From the NCBI GenBank assembly GCA_934162125.1, contig CAKPHU010000009.1:1-30266 (forward strand): 30,266 nt of DNA, given 5' to 3'. Below, piece after piece: positions 23,301-30,266 of this stretch. The notes beneath the pieces were generated by a model, which was not told the DNA's origin, did no database searches, and saw only the letters and a list, made by a program, of their open reading frames with translations. Positions within the stretch are counted from its first letter, which is position 1. The number at the start of each line of letters is the position of its first letter. Source of the stretch: an uncultured Bacilli bacterium. GTDB lineage: Bacteria > Bacillota_I > Bacilli_A > RF39 > UBA660. Made by a program: the position numbers and the translations under genes.

Positions 23301-24524
23301 ATCAGTAGCTTCTGTATATCCATAAATTTCATTTAAACTAATATCTGAAACATCAAATCTTGTTTTCTTTCTTACAATAATAGAGCGAGTTTTATCATCA
23401 TCATAGCGATCAACAAATGGCTCAGAAATTAATCGATTTCTATCTGCTACGACTTGCTTATCATTAATGTTATAATATAAAAACTCAGAATCCTCTGGTA
23501 TTACATTACCTATTAACATTTCTTCTTCAAACTCATTATTTGAGTTACGTGCCATAACTGCCATACTTTGACCTGAATATGTATAAAGTTTAATTGTTTC
23601 AATACTTAAATCAACTCTTACATTATCATCACTGCGTAACAAATAAGTCAAACCATTCAATGTAGTATCTTTTACAGTTAACTTATAATTGCTCTTCCCT
23701 ATGAATACAGTACTAGGTTTTTCTGGTTGTTTTTCTCTTTCTATTTTTATCCCATCTACCAAAACAGCAATATCATGCTTTTTAGTTGCATCATTCTCTT
23801 GAACAGTAAAGAAATAAAATATTTCATTATTTTTCTTCTTATAAATCTTACCTGTTTTTCCACTGCTAGAGTCAGTTATTTTAAGAGTTGCATTATCATG
23901 ATATATTAGATTAATTGATTTATCATTTACTAGTGTTAATGTGTTTCCATTTAAATCTAGTATAGTGTCTTTATATATATGCCAATTTAACTCATCATTC
24001 TCACCCATACTAATATTCTTTTGTAATTTTATTAAATCAGCTGAATCTTCTGCGTTAGTTTTATTTACAGCATTAATAAAATCTGTAGCATCTGTAACTA
24101 AAACATTATTTTTAGCACTTGGATCTGCTACTTTTAGAGTTACAGTTGTTTCCATAGTATAACCTGACATAGTAGCTACTGTTATCTTTCCTGTATATGT
24201 TCCTGCAGGAAGTCCTGTTTCAGCTGTTACATAATACTGCTCGTAACTATCATATGCTGGTTCAACATAATCATGATTGGTTCCATTAATATTAAAAATA
24301 TCTTCTCTATCAACTGTAACATTCCATATAGCCCATGCTTCAGTACCATTGTTATGAACATTAATATAGCCCATTGGTTTTTCTGTATATCCAACATTAA
24401 CAGTTCCTAAATCAACCTTATATGCTATACCTGATTCTGCTGCATTTACTTTTATAGTTCCAAATGCAAAGAATGCTACCAGCATAAATACTGTTGTCAT
24501 AAAATATTTTTTAACATTTTTCAT
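20394..24524 (-). CDS. large sortase-anchored surface protein with NPKTG signal
   Basis: 1376 residues. The signal peptide ends near KVNAAE (about 29-30). Next come a beta-sandwich like choice-of-anchor-D modules (about 35-135, LPAGTYTGKITV), a region like a short right-handed beta-helix (about 145-260), a second such sandwich (about 390-490, GLMVGEYTANITV), and several MBG/YDG-type modules (WEYDGEEH, NYDGEDLTNNEYTY, FTYNGKKQKP, FEYDGMIHGYDYG). Bacterial repeats near 1130-1290 (TPNTGYMIDKVLVNG) lead to the tail NPKTG at 1341, a hydrophobic helix and RRKQTN. The tail is a cell-wall sorting signal cut between Thr and Gly by a sortase; the class B-type sortase at 29180-30007 is the likely enzyme. 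Adhesion is a guess. Shine-Dalgarno AAAGGAGG precedes ATG 24524. Confidence 0.9.
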   Translation of the reverse strand: MKNVKKYFMTTVFMLVAFFAFGTIKVNAAESGIAYKVDLGTVNVGYTEKPMGYINVHNNGTEAWAIWNVTVDREDIFNINGTNHDYVEPAYDSYEQYYVTAETGLPAGTYTGKITVATMSGYTMETTVTLKVADPSAKNNVLVTDATDFINAVNKTNAEDSADLIKLQKNISMGENDELNWHIYKDTILDLNGNTLTLVNDKSINLIYHDNATLKITDSSSGKTGKIYKKKNNEIFYFFTVQENDATKKHDIAVLVDGIKIEREKQPEKPSTVFIGKSNYKLTVKDTTLNGLTYLLRSDDNVRVDLSIETIKLYTYSGQSMAVMARNSNNEFEEEMLIGNVIPEDSEFLYYNINDKQVVADRNRLISEPFVDRYDDDKTRSIIVRKKTRFDVSDISLNEIYGYTEATDVKEIPIYNSGAADLQIKNVSVDNANFIVDGTGTPTVVVGATNTDFKIKAKKGLMVGEYTANITVTDINDNTYTSKVTLKVDKKEITDLDISIDSWTYGVDDEKMPVINYGSTLTKNDGDIRYASEDSDYWTWRPPTTAGKYKMKFKLTNDANEKYIIPEKIFNFEIFKNDTEIKIVIKSNSWEYDGEEHKEDDYDVYYGGTKLEYLPDAKMYELPNKKQDRLLLLPSGKVKDVSDGTVENGIFDYMLLNANSYSNVTIKKGTLSITPITTPIVVTANSDNKNYDGEDLTNNEYTYTNNVLLAGDELTATITGKQKYVGTSDNKVTGVKVTRDGKDITSNYTFGTHVNGTLKVEQSSQVFTAEENLYVKVGGNLTIDKIKELLNCNLTDYKIKYISGSAGTFDETTGFTAGTTDGKVTMEVIAPAKDENNDGVNEYAEATKTFYINVVEKETVTFSGIEDNQVFTYNGKKQKPIGRIEVIGGNVKMLDTKYKGTGTTNYDSADAPKKAGTYTVTYSVPEYNADYVGSVTYAFTIKKAQVTKEYPEKTTFEYDGMIHGYDYGQIVGIQEITGTLMALKVGDYSFTCSLVDKDNYEWNDSTTDDYTVNWSIIKATPNYEVPTGLTSVKGKVLSDVVLPYGFTWDTPNLVLNAGKHTYKATYTPKDTNNYNVVNDIDIEVDVKDLFDVMTAVDGGISGGNGTITPSKIDVIEGSKVIIEFTPNTGYMIDKVLVNGVNTPVVGNKLELTVNEEKEVVVSYKKIPFTVTVKDVTGATITPNGAVSVNYGDDKEFNTTINHGYKLIKILVNGTDKTTDMVNGKLILSNITANMELEVVVEKIVYEVTEGANQKYVITKNSEAKFKINADYSLFDGKVYVDGILADSKNYTSESGSTIITFKKEFVDSLLAGEHTLKVTFTDGGEATTTFTVANIVPEIDNPKTGDNIALYIVTGVLSMIGLAGAGVFAYRRKQTN

Positions 24525-24583
24525 TTTATTTTCCTCCTTTCGTTCTTATAGAATTTCAAAAAATATTTTTATAGTTAGTGTAA

Positions 24584-24605
24584 GATGATAATATTAATTA
24601 TCATC
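24584..24605 (-). terminator. perfect hairpin after the 471-residue surface-protein gene
   Basis: GATGATAAT and ATTATCATC pair around ATTA, with short GTGT/ACAC outer arms. There is no clean T tract, so it may be a weak terminator or RNA-stabilising hairpin between two surface-protein genes. Confidence 0.5.
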
Positions 24606-24658
24606 CCACACAATCTTATTTTTCTTTTGTTTATTTATAAATTTTTCAACTTTATTAT

Positions 24659-26074
24659 TTAATTTGCTTGTTTTCTTTTATAACCATATAATCCAAGCCC
24701 AGCTATTCCAATTATTGAAAGAATAGATGTTACAATATAAAATCCTACATTATCTCCTGTTTTTGGATTTTCTATTATATTTGTATTTAATGATTTTTCT
24801 GTTGCTACTATTCCATAATGACTTAAATGAGTTGTTTCAAATACTATATATCCATCTTCTATTGTTGCTGGTATAGTTTCTTGTATTTGGTTATCTTTAA
24901 TATAAACTACTTCATATTTTTTATAACCTTTTAAATCTTCTGGTAAAGCAATTCTTATTTTCATTTTAGTATCATTAATTTCAACTATGTGTCCATTTTC
25001 TAATACATTAATATCAACTACATACTTAACATTTTTATCAGCAAGTTCTTTTTTAACTTCAACTTTTTTAATATCCAAAGTATAGTTTTTACTTACTTCT
25101 TTCTCAAATGTAATACTACCATTTATTACTCCTGTACTTTTAATTTCCTTTATAGTATTTTGTTCAGAAGATATAGGTGTCATTGTTAGCTCTGGGTACA
25201 TTCTCCATGTTGTTGGAAATTCATCAACATTTGTTTCTGTTTCCCAATCCGATACCCTATAATTATAATATTTACCATTTATTTTTAATTTAGTATCTCT
25301 TGTAAAAGCATATCCTTCTTTAGCTTTAAAATATAAAATGTATTGATAATCTTTTTCACTTTCAAAAGTAGTGATAAGATTTTCATAACCTTTATTAAAG
25401 AATTCAGCTGAAGTTATACCTGCACCATCTTTAGTTTGCCAACCTTCAAACTGATATACATACGATGAATCATCAGGTGTTTTTCCAGTAAATACTGGTT
25501 TATCATTTACATTAAAACTGATTGTTGCATTATTTAATTCTATGATGTCGATGTGTTTTAATTGAACTGGTTTTGTTGGTTTTATTGTTTTCACGGCAGT
25601 TACAAAAAGTGTTGTTTCAAAACTTTTCACATTTGCACTATTTATTTCTGTATTGTTTACTCTTACTGAAGTATTACTTCCAAATTTATTTTCATCTTTT
25701 GCTTTAAGAGAAATACTATACATATAAGTTTTTCCTTCTTCAAAAGTAGTTATTTTTTTATCTTGTGATAACTCATTGTTTTTTGCTTCATCAGAATACC
25801 AAAACTTAACTGGAACAGACTCTCCACTTGCATTAGTTTCCATCTCTTCCCAGTATTCATACTCTATATCATATAGTTCATCCCAGGGATCACATTTATA
25901 AGCTTTTGCTTCAGGCTTATCACCAGGATTATAATTAAATTTTACGCCCTCAATATCTATATTTGCTGTGCTCAAATCTAAATCCTCTGCAAATGTTGTT
26001 ATCGGAGCAATACAAAGTGTAAACAGAAATATTAATATAGTAGTAATAAATAATTTTTTCTTCTTATTTTTCAT
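24659..26074 (-). CDS. sortase-anchored surface protein with NPKTG signal
   Basis: 471 residues. Signal peptide about 1-29 (LFITTILIFLFTLCIAPITTFAE). Two similar beta-rich halves follow (about 30-160 and 175-300). The pattern VRVNNTEI in the first and KLKINGKYYNY in the second, each after Y-x-(S/L)-x-KAK and an Asp/Glu stretch, suggests an internal duplication. A Lys/Glu-rich region (about 310-420) precedes the sorting tail: NPKTG at 436, hydrophobic helix, KRKQAN. The last 36 residues nearly match the tail of the 1376-residue protein, so both are probably handled by one sortase. It is transcribed toward that gene. The first ~120 bases upstream show no clear ORF. Confidence 0.88.
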   Translation of the reverse strand: MKNKKKKLFITTILIFLFTLCIAPITTFAEDLDLSTANIDIEGVKFNYNPGDKPEAKAYKCDPWDELYDIEYEYWEEMETNASGESVPVKFWYSDEAKNNELSQDKKITTFEEGKTYMYSISLKAKDENKFGSNTSVRVNNTEINSANVKSFETTLFVTAVKTIKPTKPVQLKHIDIIELNNATISFNVNDKPVFTGKTPDDSSYVYQFEGWQTKDGAGITSAEFFNKGYENLITTFESEKDYQYILYFKAKEGYAFTRDTKLKINGKYYNYRVSDWETETNVDEFPTTWRMYPELTMTPISSEQNTIKEIKSTGVINGSITFEKEVSKNYTLDIKKVEVKKELADKNVKYVVDINVLENGHIVEINDTKMKIRIALPEDLKGYKKYEVVYIKDNQIQETIPATIEDGYIVFETTHLSHYGIVATEKSLNTNIIENPKTGDNVGFYIVTSILSIIGIAGLGLYGYKRKQAN

Positions 26075-26214
26075 ATTCTTTCTCCTCTTAATTTTATTTG
26101 ATTTTTTTATTATTAATCTTTATAGTCATAACAATTTTTTAATATAGCTCTATCATCTATAATCTAATTATTTTCCTCTATGTTACTCTCCTTTTTTTAT
26201 TCCTCATATCACAC

Positions 26215-27297
26215 CTACTTTTCTATATATCCACTTGTTTTTTTTGAATACATATCATCAGTTATAGGCTTATATCTTTCTCCATCATAATCATCAGTAA
26301 ATCCATTGTATGCTTTATATACTTCATTAGTTTCAGTATCATATACTCTTTCATAACCAAGCGTTGCATCACTTTGCTTTTGACTCATAATATCAAAAGA
26401 TGCGTTTCTCTTATTCCATGAATCCATTATTCCATCACTTATCTCGTTACCGATTTCTCTAATTTTATTAAAGTTTTTCATTCCTTCAGTTTGTACTTTA
26501 TTAAATTCATTAATAAAAGAATCTGTAAATGTAAGTGAGCCAAAAATAGTAGTTAATGTTTCTTCCCAATCAATAAACTTATCTTTGGGGGTTGTAATCA
26601 TAATTGTATCATATACATTTAAATAGTACATATCTATTTGTTTACCATAATAAACATGTTCATAAATATAATAAGGTCCTGGATCAAATACATAAGCCGT
26701 AAATATTCCTTCCCCTTCTTTACCATTTACATCTTTAAATGTTGCTCTTAGTATATCTCCACCAAAAACACTTTTTCCTAAATTTTCACTTATTTGAAAA
26801 TTCTTTATAATTGGTAAAACGACTATATCTGTAGTTTCAGGTTCACACATTTCGGTATACATTTTGAAAAATCCTTCAGTTGTTTTTTCTTCGATAAAAG
26901 GTAGTTGAGCCATAGGACTGTTTGGCATAGAATTTTGCCAATATTTCTTACTATCTGCAGATTTAGTATATCCTGAAGTCTTTAAATTTAAAAATACCTG
27001 ATAAATAGAATTATTAGGATCATATACTCTAATTGAATATTGATCTTTACTTCCGGCTGTAATGACTTTCCATCCCTTTGGCTTTTTAAGAGTAATATCG
27101 CCATTACTAAAATCTTCAAATTCTATTTGACTTGCCTCTGATTTAACTATTTTAATATTTTTATCTGGATTGTATAGTATTCCTTTACCTTTACTACCAC
27201 CCTTAGTAAGTAAAATAGTTCCTCCAATAACAACAAGTGCAACGACACCAATTATAATAAGATTTTTTTTAGAAATATTAAATTTGCCAATCTTCAT
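26215..27297 (-). CDS. membrane-anchored extracytoplasmic protein, unknown function
   Basis: 360 residues from ATG 27297 (MKIGKFNISKKN), chosen for the Shine-Dalgarno AAGGAGGAG about 9 bases upstream and the promoter just before it; the frame also runs further upstream, but that would bypass both. One hydrophobic helix (about 12-30, LIIIGVVALVVIGGTILL) is followed by a Gly/Lys linker and a mixed alpha/beta outer domain with KPKGWKVITAG near residue 70. Similar domain starts occur in poorly known Clostridia/Bacilli membrane proteins. No catalytic motif or Cys cluster is seen. It diverges from the regulator-sortase operon and lies upstream of the two NPKTG proteins, possibly in one transcript with the first (140 bases between). 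Confidence 0.78.
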   Translation of the reverse strand: MKIGKFNISKKNLIIIGVVALVVIGGTILLTKGGSKGKGILYNPDKNIKIVKSEASQIEFEDFSNGDITLKKPKGWKVITAGSKDQYSIRVYDPNNSIYQVFLNLKTSGYTKSADSKKYWQNSMPNSPMAQLPFIEEKTTEGFFKMYTEMCEPETTDIVVLPIIKNFQISENLGKSVFGGDILRATFKDVNGKEGEGIFTAYVFDPGPYYIYEHVYYGKQIDMYYLNVYDTIMITTPKDKFIDWEETLTTIFGSLTFTDSFINEFNKVQTEGMKNFNKIREIGNEISDGIMDSWNKRNASFDIMSQKQSDATLGYERVYDTETNEVYKAYNGFTDDYDGERYKPITDDMYSKKTSGYIEK

Positions 27298-27325
27298 AGA
27301 ATCGCACTCCTCCTTCCTATTTATT

Positions 27326-27354
27326 ATTATAAGTAAAAAAATCAAGCAAGACAA
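27326..27354 (-). promoter_or_regulatory. promoter of the 360-residue membrane protein
   Basis: -35 TTGTCT (27349-27354), 17-base spacer, -10 TATAAT (27326-27331), 28 bases before the start codon. A rightward TATAAT at 27418-27423 serves the regulator, so the 27298-27446 interval is a divergent control region. Confidence 0.65.
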
Positions 27355-27446
27355 TAGAGTTGCCTTGAAAACCAATGTTTTTGGTGGAAACTTATTTTTA
27401 TTATTAAAAAAATATAGTATAATAATCTTTAAGGAAGTGATAACTT

Positions 27447-29174
27447 ATGAAATTTAATGAAGTTTTAAACAGATATTTAAAAGAATTAGACTGCACTGCA
27501 AAAAAATTGTCAATAGAATCAGGATTAACTGGATCAGTTATATGTAGATATAGAAGTGGTGAAAGAACGCCTATAAAAAATAGCGAACAACTTAAAAAAT
27601 TAACAACTGCTCTTTTTAATATTGCCAAAGAAAAAGGAAAAAGCAAATATACTCTCGATAAAATAGTAAATGACTTTAATAGTACATTTCCAAATGATGA
27701 CTTTGACTATACTACTTTTAGTAATAATCTAAATACTTTAATAACATCACTTAATATCAATACTCATGAAATGTCAAAATATATTGTATTTGATGCCTCA
27801 CATATTTCAAGAATAAGATATGGTAAAGCTAGACCATCTAATCCAATAGAGTTTTCTAATAAGATATGCACTTATATTTTCAACAGATATAAAAGTCCTG
27901 ATGATATAAATAACCTATCTGCTATTATTGGTTGCAAAAAAAGCGACTTAGCAAATAATAAATTTTATAACACTCTATTTGCTTGGTTAACAAGTGAAGC
28001 AACTCCAGTTAAAAGCCAAGTATCTGATTTTTTGTATAATCTTGATTCTTTTAATTTAGATGATTATATAAAAGTAATAAAGTTTGATAAATTAAAAGTT
28101 CCTAGTATTCCTTTTTATAAAGCAAAATCAAGACATTATTACGGACTGGAAGAAATGAAAGAAGGAGAATTAAACTTCTTTAAAGCAACTGTTTTGTCAA
28201 AGTCAAAAGAAGATATTTTTATGTGTAGTGATATGCCAATGGAAGATATGGCAGAAGATACTGACTTTGGTAAAAAATGGATGTTTGCAATCGCGATGTG
28301 TCTAAAAAAAGGACATCACTTAAATATTATCCACAATGTTGATAGACCTTTTAATGAAATGATGTTAGGATTAGAAAGTTGGATACCTATTTATATGACT
28401 GGACAAATATCTCCATACTATTTAAAAGACTCAAGAAATAATGTATATAATCATTTTAACTATGTTTCAGGAACTGTAGCATTAACTGGAGAATGCATTA
28501 AAGGTTATCATAATAAAGGAATGTATTATTTAACAACTAATAAAAACGAAATTAGATACTATAAGGAAAAAAGTGACTTACTTCTTAAAAAAGCAAAACC
28601 ACTTATGGAAATATATAAAGAAAATAATATTAGAGAATATAAATTATTTCTTAAAAAAGATGAAAATATAATATGTGATAGGACAAGATATCTTTCAGCA
28701 CTACCTTTATTTACAATAACTGACGAACTACTAATTAAAATATTAAAAAGAAATAAACTTTCTAAAACTGATATTGATAAAATAATCAGATATAAGAATG
28801 AAGAACTAAAATATATGAATAATATTTTCAAAAATAATAAAGTTAACGATTATATTTATGTAATAAAAGAAAATGAGTTTAAAAATGATACTCTATCACT
28901 TTCTCTAAATAATTTATTCATAGATAAAAAAATAAATTATACCTATAAAGAGTATATGGAACATTTGAAACAAACTAATGAATACACAACAAAAGTAAAT
29001 AATTATGAAATAAACTATGTAGATAACAAGACATTTAAAAATATAACTATAACATTTATTAAAAATCATTATGTAATTATCTCAAAAAGTTCTAATCCAA
29101 CTATACATTTTGTTATTGAACATCCAAAGTTAGTTGAAGCTATTGAAAATTTTAATCCACTTATAAAGGAATAA
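27447..29174 (+). CDS. double helix-turn-helix regulator with large conserved C-terminal domain
   Basis: 575 residues. Two XRE-like DNA-binding segments lie at about 3-42 (CTAKKLSIESGLTGSVICRY, then RSGERTP) and about 88-130 (NINTHEMSKYIVFDASHISR, then IRYGKARPSN). A ~440-residue C-terminal region follows with motifs FFKATVLSKSKEDIFMCSD, HLNIIHNVDRPFNEMM and WIPIYMTGQISPYYLK. I have met this pattern in many gut Bacillota proteins but know no function for it; it may sense a ligand or interact with a partner. No membrane segment is seen. Shine-Dalgarno AAGGAAGTGA precedes ATG 27447 and a TATAAT lies at 27418-27423. The sortase gene starts 5 bases after its stop, and it diverges from the surface-protein genes, so control of that locus is inferred. 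Confidence 0.8.
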   Translation: MKFNEVLNRYLKELDCTAKKLSIESGLTGSVICRYRSGERTPIKNSEQLKKLTTALFNIAKEKGKSKYTLDKIVNDFNSTFPNDDFDYTTFSNNLNTLITSLNINTHEMSKYIVFDASHISRIRYGKARPSNPIEFSNKICTYIFNRYKSPDDINNLSAIIGCKKSDLANNKFYNTLFAWLTSEATPVKSQVSDFLYNLDSFNLDDYIKVIKFDKLKVPSIPFYKAKSRHYYGLEEMKEGELNFFKATVLSKSKEDIFMCSDMPMEDMAEDTDFGKKWMFAIAMCLKKGHHLNIIHNVDRPFNEMMLGLESWIPIYMTGQISPYYLKDSRNNVYNHFNYVSGTVALTGECIKGYHNKGMYYLTTNKNEIRYYKEKSDLLLKKAKPLMEIYKENNIREYKLFLKKDENIICDRTRYLSALPLFTITDELLIKILKRNKLSKTDIDKIIRYKNEELKYMNNIFKNNKVNDYIYVIKENEFKNDTLSLSLNNLFIDKKINYTYKEYMEHLKQTNEYTTKVNNYEINYVDNKTFKNITITFIKNHYVIISKSSNPTIHFVIEHPKLVEAIENFNPLIKE

Positions 29175-29179
29175 ATTAT

Positions 29180-30007
29180 ATGAATAAAAAGAAAAGAAAA
29201 CTTAAATGGAAGAATGTAATAATTATTTTAATAGTTACTACACTTATCATAACCTTAATAATATCTATATTTAATATAGTTAAATGGAAAATGGATTCTA
29301 ATAAAACTAACGAAGAAATTACAAATATTCAAGAAGATATAGATGTAGATGAGGTTGAAGATACTGAAAATACAGAGATAATAGAACCAGTTGAAGAACC
29401 ACCTAAAGAAAATCCTTATTGGGATTATATAAATATGAATATGATAAATGTTGAATTTAATGATTTAAAAAGAACAAATCCAGATGTTGTTGGTTGGGTG
29501 AAAGTAAATGGTACAAATATCAATTATCCTTTTGTTCAAGCAAATGATAACAAATATTATCTTACACATAGTTTTAATAGATCATATAATGCAGCAGGAT
29601 GGGTATTTTTGGATTATAGAAACAACAATACTAATAATAAGAATACAATTATATATGCTCATGGAAGAACCGATAAAACAATGTTTGGAACATTAAGAAA
29701 AGTTTTAAACAATGGTTGGCTTAATAATACAGATAATTTTGTTATTAAAATATCTACTGAAACAGAAAATACATTATGGCAAATATTTAGTGTATATCAT
29801 ATACCTACTACTAGTGATTACTTGAAAACGGATTTTGATGATGATACAGAATATCAAAACTTCTTGGATATGATTAAAAATAGAAGTAATCATAATTTCA
29901 ATACAAATGTTACAGCAACAGATAATATACTTACTTTATCAACTTGTTATAATAATAACGAAAAAATGGTAGTTCATGCCAAACTTATCAAAAAAGAAAG
30001 CAAATAA
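29180..30007 (+). CDS. srtB: class B-type sortase
   Basis: 275 residues. An N-terminal basic stretch and one signal-anchor helix (about 13-35) precede an acidic linker (about 45-78) and the sortase domain (about 80-272). Class B hallmarks are NPDVVGWVKVNGTNINYP, YYLTHSFN and WVFLDYRNNN. The catalytic His is H161 in YAHGRTDKTMFG and the catalytic Cys is C256 in TLSTC. The third residue, normally Arg about 6-10 residues after the Cys, is Lys262 here (EKMVVHAKL). Sortases cut a sorting motif between Thr and Gly and join the protein to the wall or another protein outside the membrane. The two NPKTG proteins nearby are natural substrates. It forms an operon with the upstream regulator, and its Shine-Dalgarno AAAGGA lies in that gene's end. 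Confidence 0.92.
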   Translation: MNKKKRKLKWKNVIIILIVTTLIITLIISIFNIVKWKMDSNKTNEEITNIQEDIDVDEVEDTENTEIIEPVEEPPKENPYWDYINMNMINVEFNDLKRTNPDVVGWVKVNGTNINYPFVQANDNKYYLTHSFNRSYNAAGWVFLDYRNNNTNNKNTIIYAHGRTDKTMFGTLRKVLNNGWLNNTDNFVIKISTETENTLWQIFSVYHIPTTSDYLKTDFDDDTEYQNFLDMIKNRSNHNFNTNVTATDNILTLSTCYNNNEKMVVHAKLIKKESK

Positions 30008-30046
30008 AAAATGTGATGTTATAAATTGTTGTCATCACATTTTTTA
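30006..30046. terminator. bidirectional terminator after the sortase
   Basis: AAAAAATGTGATG (30006-30018) and CATCACATTTTTT (30033-30045) are perfect arms overlapping the sortase stop region. Confidence 0.85.
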
Positions 30047-30193
30047 TTTTTTAGTTTTTGTTTTCAAAAGTTATTCAGATAATAAATGAAAATCAAAAAT
30101 ATAAAAAATATTTCAAAGTCAGAATTGTACTACCTTCCAACAATTTAATTATAACACACTTTTCTTTGCTTTTATATACAAAATTTATTTTTT

Positions 30194-30265
30194 TTACTCA
30201 AAGAAGACACATTCATCACATTGTTTTATATAATTATCAAGTTCTTCAATATTAGATAACTCTTC
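30194..30265 (-). CDS. C-terminus of a leftward gene cut by the window edge
   Basis: The last 24 codons read EELSNIEELDNYIKQCDECV, then FFE and TAA at 30194-30196. The CDEC pair could bind a metal, but too little is visible for a family call. The leftward gene converges with the sortase. Confidence 0.4.
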   Translation of the reverse strand, partial: EELSNIEELDNYIKQCDECVFFE

Positions 30266-30266
30266 T

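Noticed and set aside
27298..27375. upstream extension of the 360-residue membrane protein
   Set aside because: It would include the promoter and Shine-Dalgarno and adds an extra hydrophobic run before a well-placed ATG.
30058..30255. 65-codon rightward frame after the sortase
   Set aside because: It starts at a TTG with no Shine-Dalgarno, follows a terminator, and overlaps the better-supported C-terminus of a leftward gene.

Overview
The window is about 30 kb of AT-rich chromosome from a Gram-positive-type bacterium of the Bacillota, most like an anaerobic gut Bacilli or Mollicutes-related lineage. This placement is an inference. It rests on the base composition, the rubrerythrin plus PerR-type regulator, sortase with NPKTG-anchored surface proteins, a WXG-type protein, strong Shine-Dalgarno sites, and many U-tailed hairpin terminators. 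TGA is a normal stop here (for example at the end of the adenosine deaminase gene) and Trp is TGG, so this is not the mycoplasma code.

Region 1 (1-2570): the end of a secreted InlB-repeat/zinc-peptidase protein, a small membrane-anchored protein, and a peroxide-stress operon (PerR-type regulator then rubrerythrin) reading leftward from a promoter that carries a perfect PerR-type box. Region 2 (2570-6505): a leftward cluster of four genes: a 51-residue two-helix membrane protein, a WXG-motif protein fused to a C39-like cysteine peptidase, a GH10-like glycosidase with a C-terminal membrane tail, and a second C39-like protein whose catalytic Cys is replaced by Ser. Region 3 (6530-9430): rightward genes for adenosine deaminase, a PflX-like radical SAM protein and an FtrB-like Cys protein, then a separate exported thioredoxin-fold protein.

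Region 4 (9449-19601) is the most striking part. An N-acetylmuramoyl-L-alanine amidase gene with four LysM repeats is cut in two by an 8.9-kb element. The two halves join in frame at a 4-bp GGTG core. The element encodes a large serine recombinase at one end. Its cargo is a five-gene, translationally coupled operon: an XRE regulator, two m5C methyltransferases, a McrB-like GTPase and a McrC-like nuclease, the gene content of LlaJI/BsuMI-type restriction-modification systems. The outer 11 bp of the two element ends are perfect inverted repeats around the core, as expected of the attP site of a serine integrase. The amidase 5' part also has an in-frame stop near its start.

Region 5 (19818-30050) is a cell-surface locus. 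Leftward lie a 360-residue membrane-anchored protein, two secreted proteins with almost identical NPKTG sorting tails (471 and 1376 residues) and a small membrane-anchored protein. Divergent from them is an operon of a double-HTH regulator and a class B-type sortase. The layout suggests the sortase anchors the two NPKTG proteins and the regulator controls the locus. The last 70 bases hold the C-terminus of another leftward gene. No rRNA, tRNA or CRISPR array was seen.
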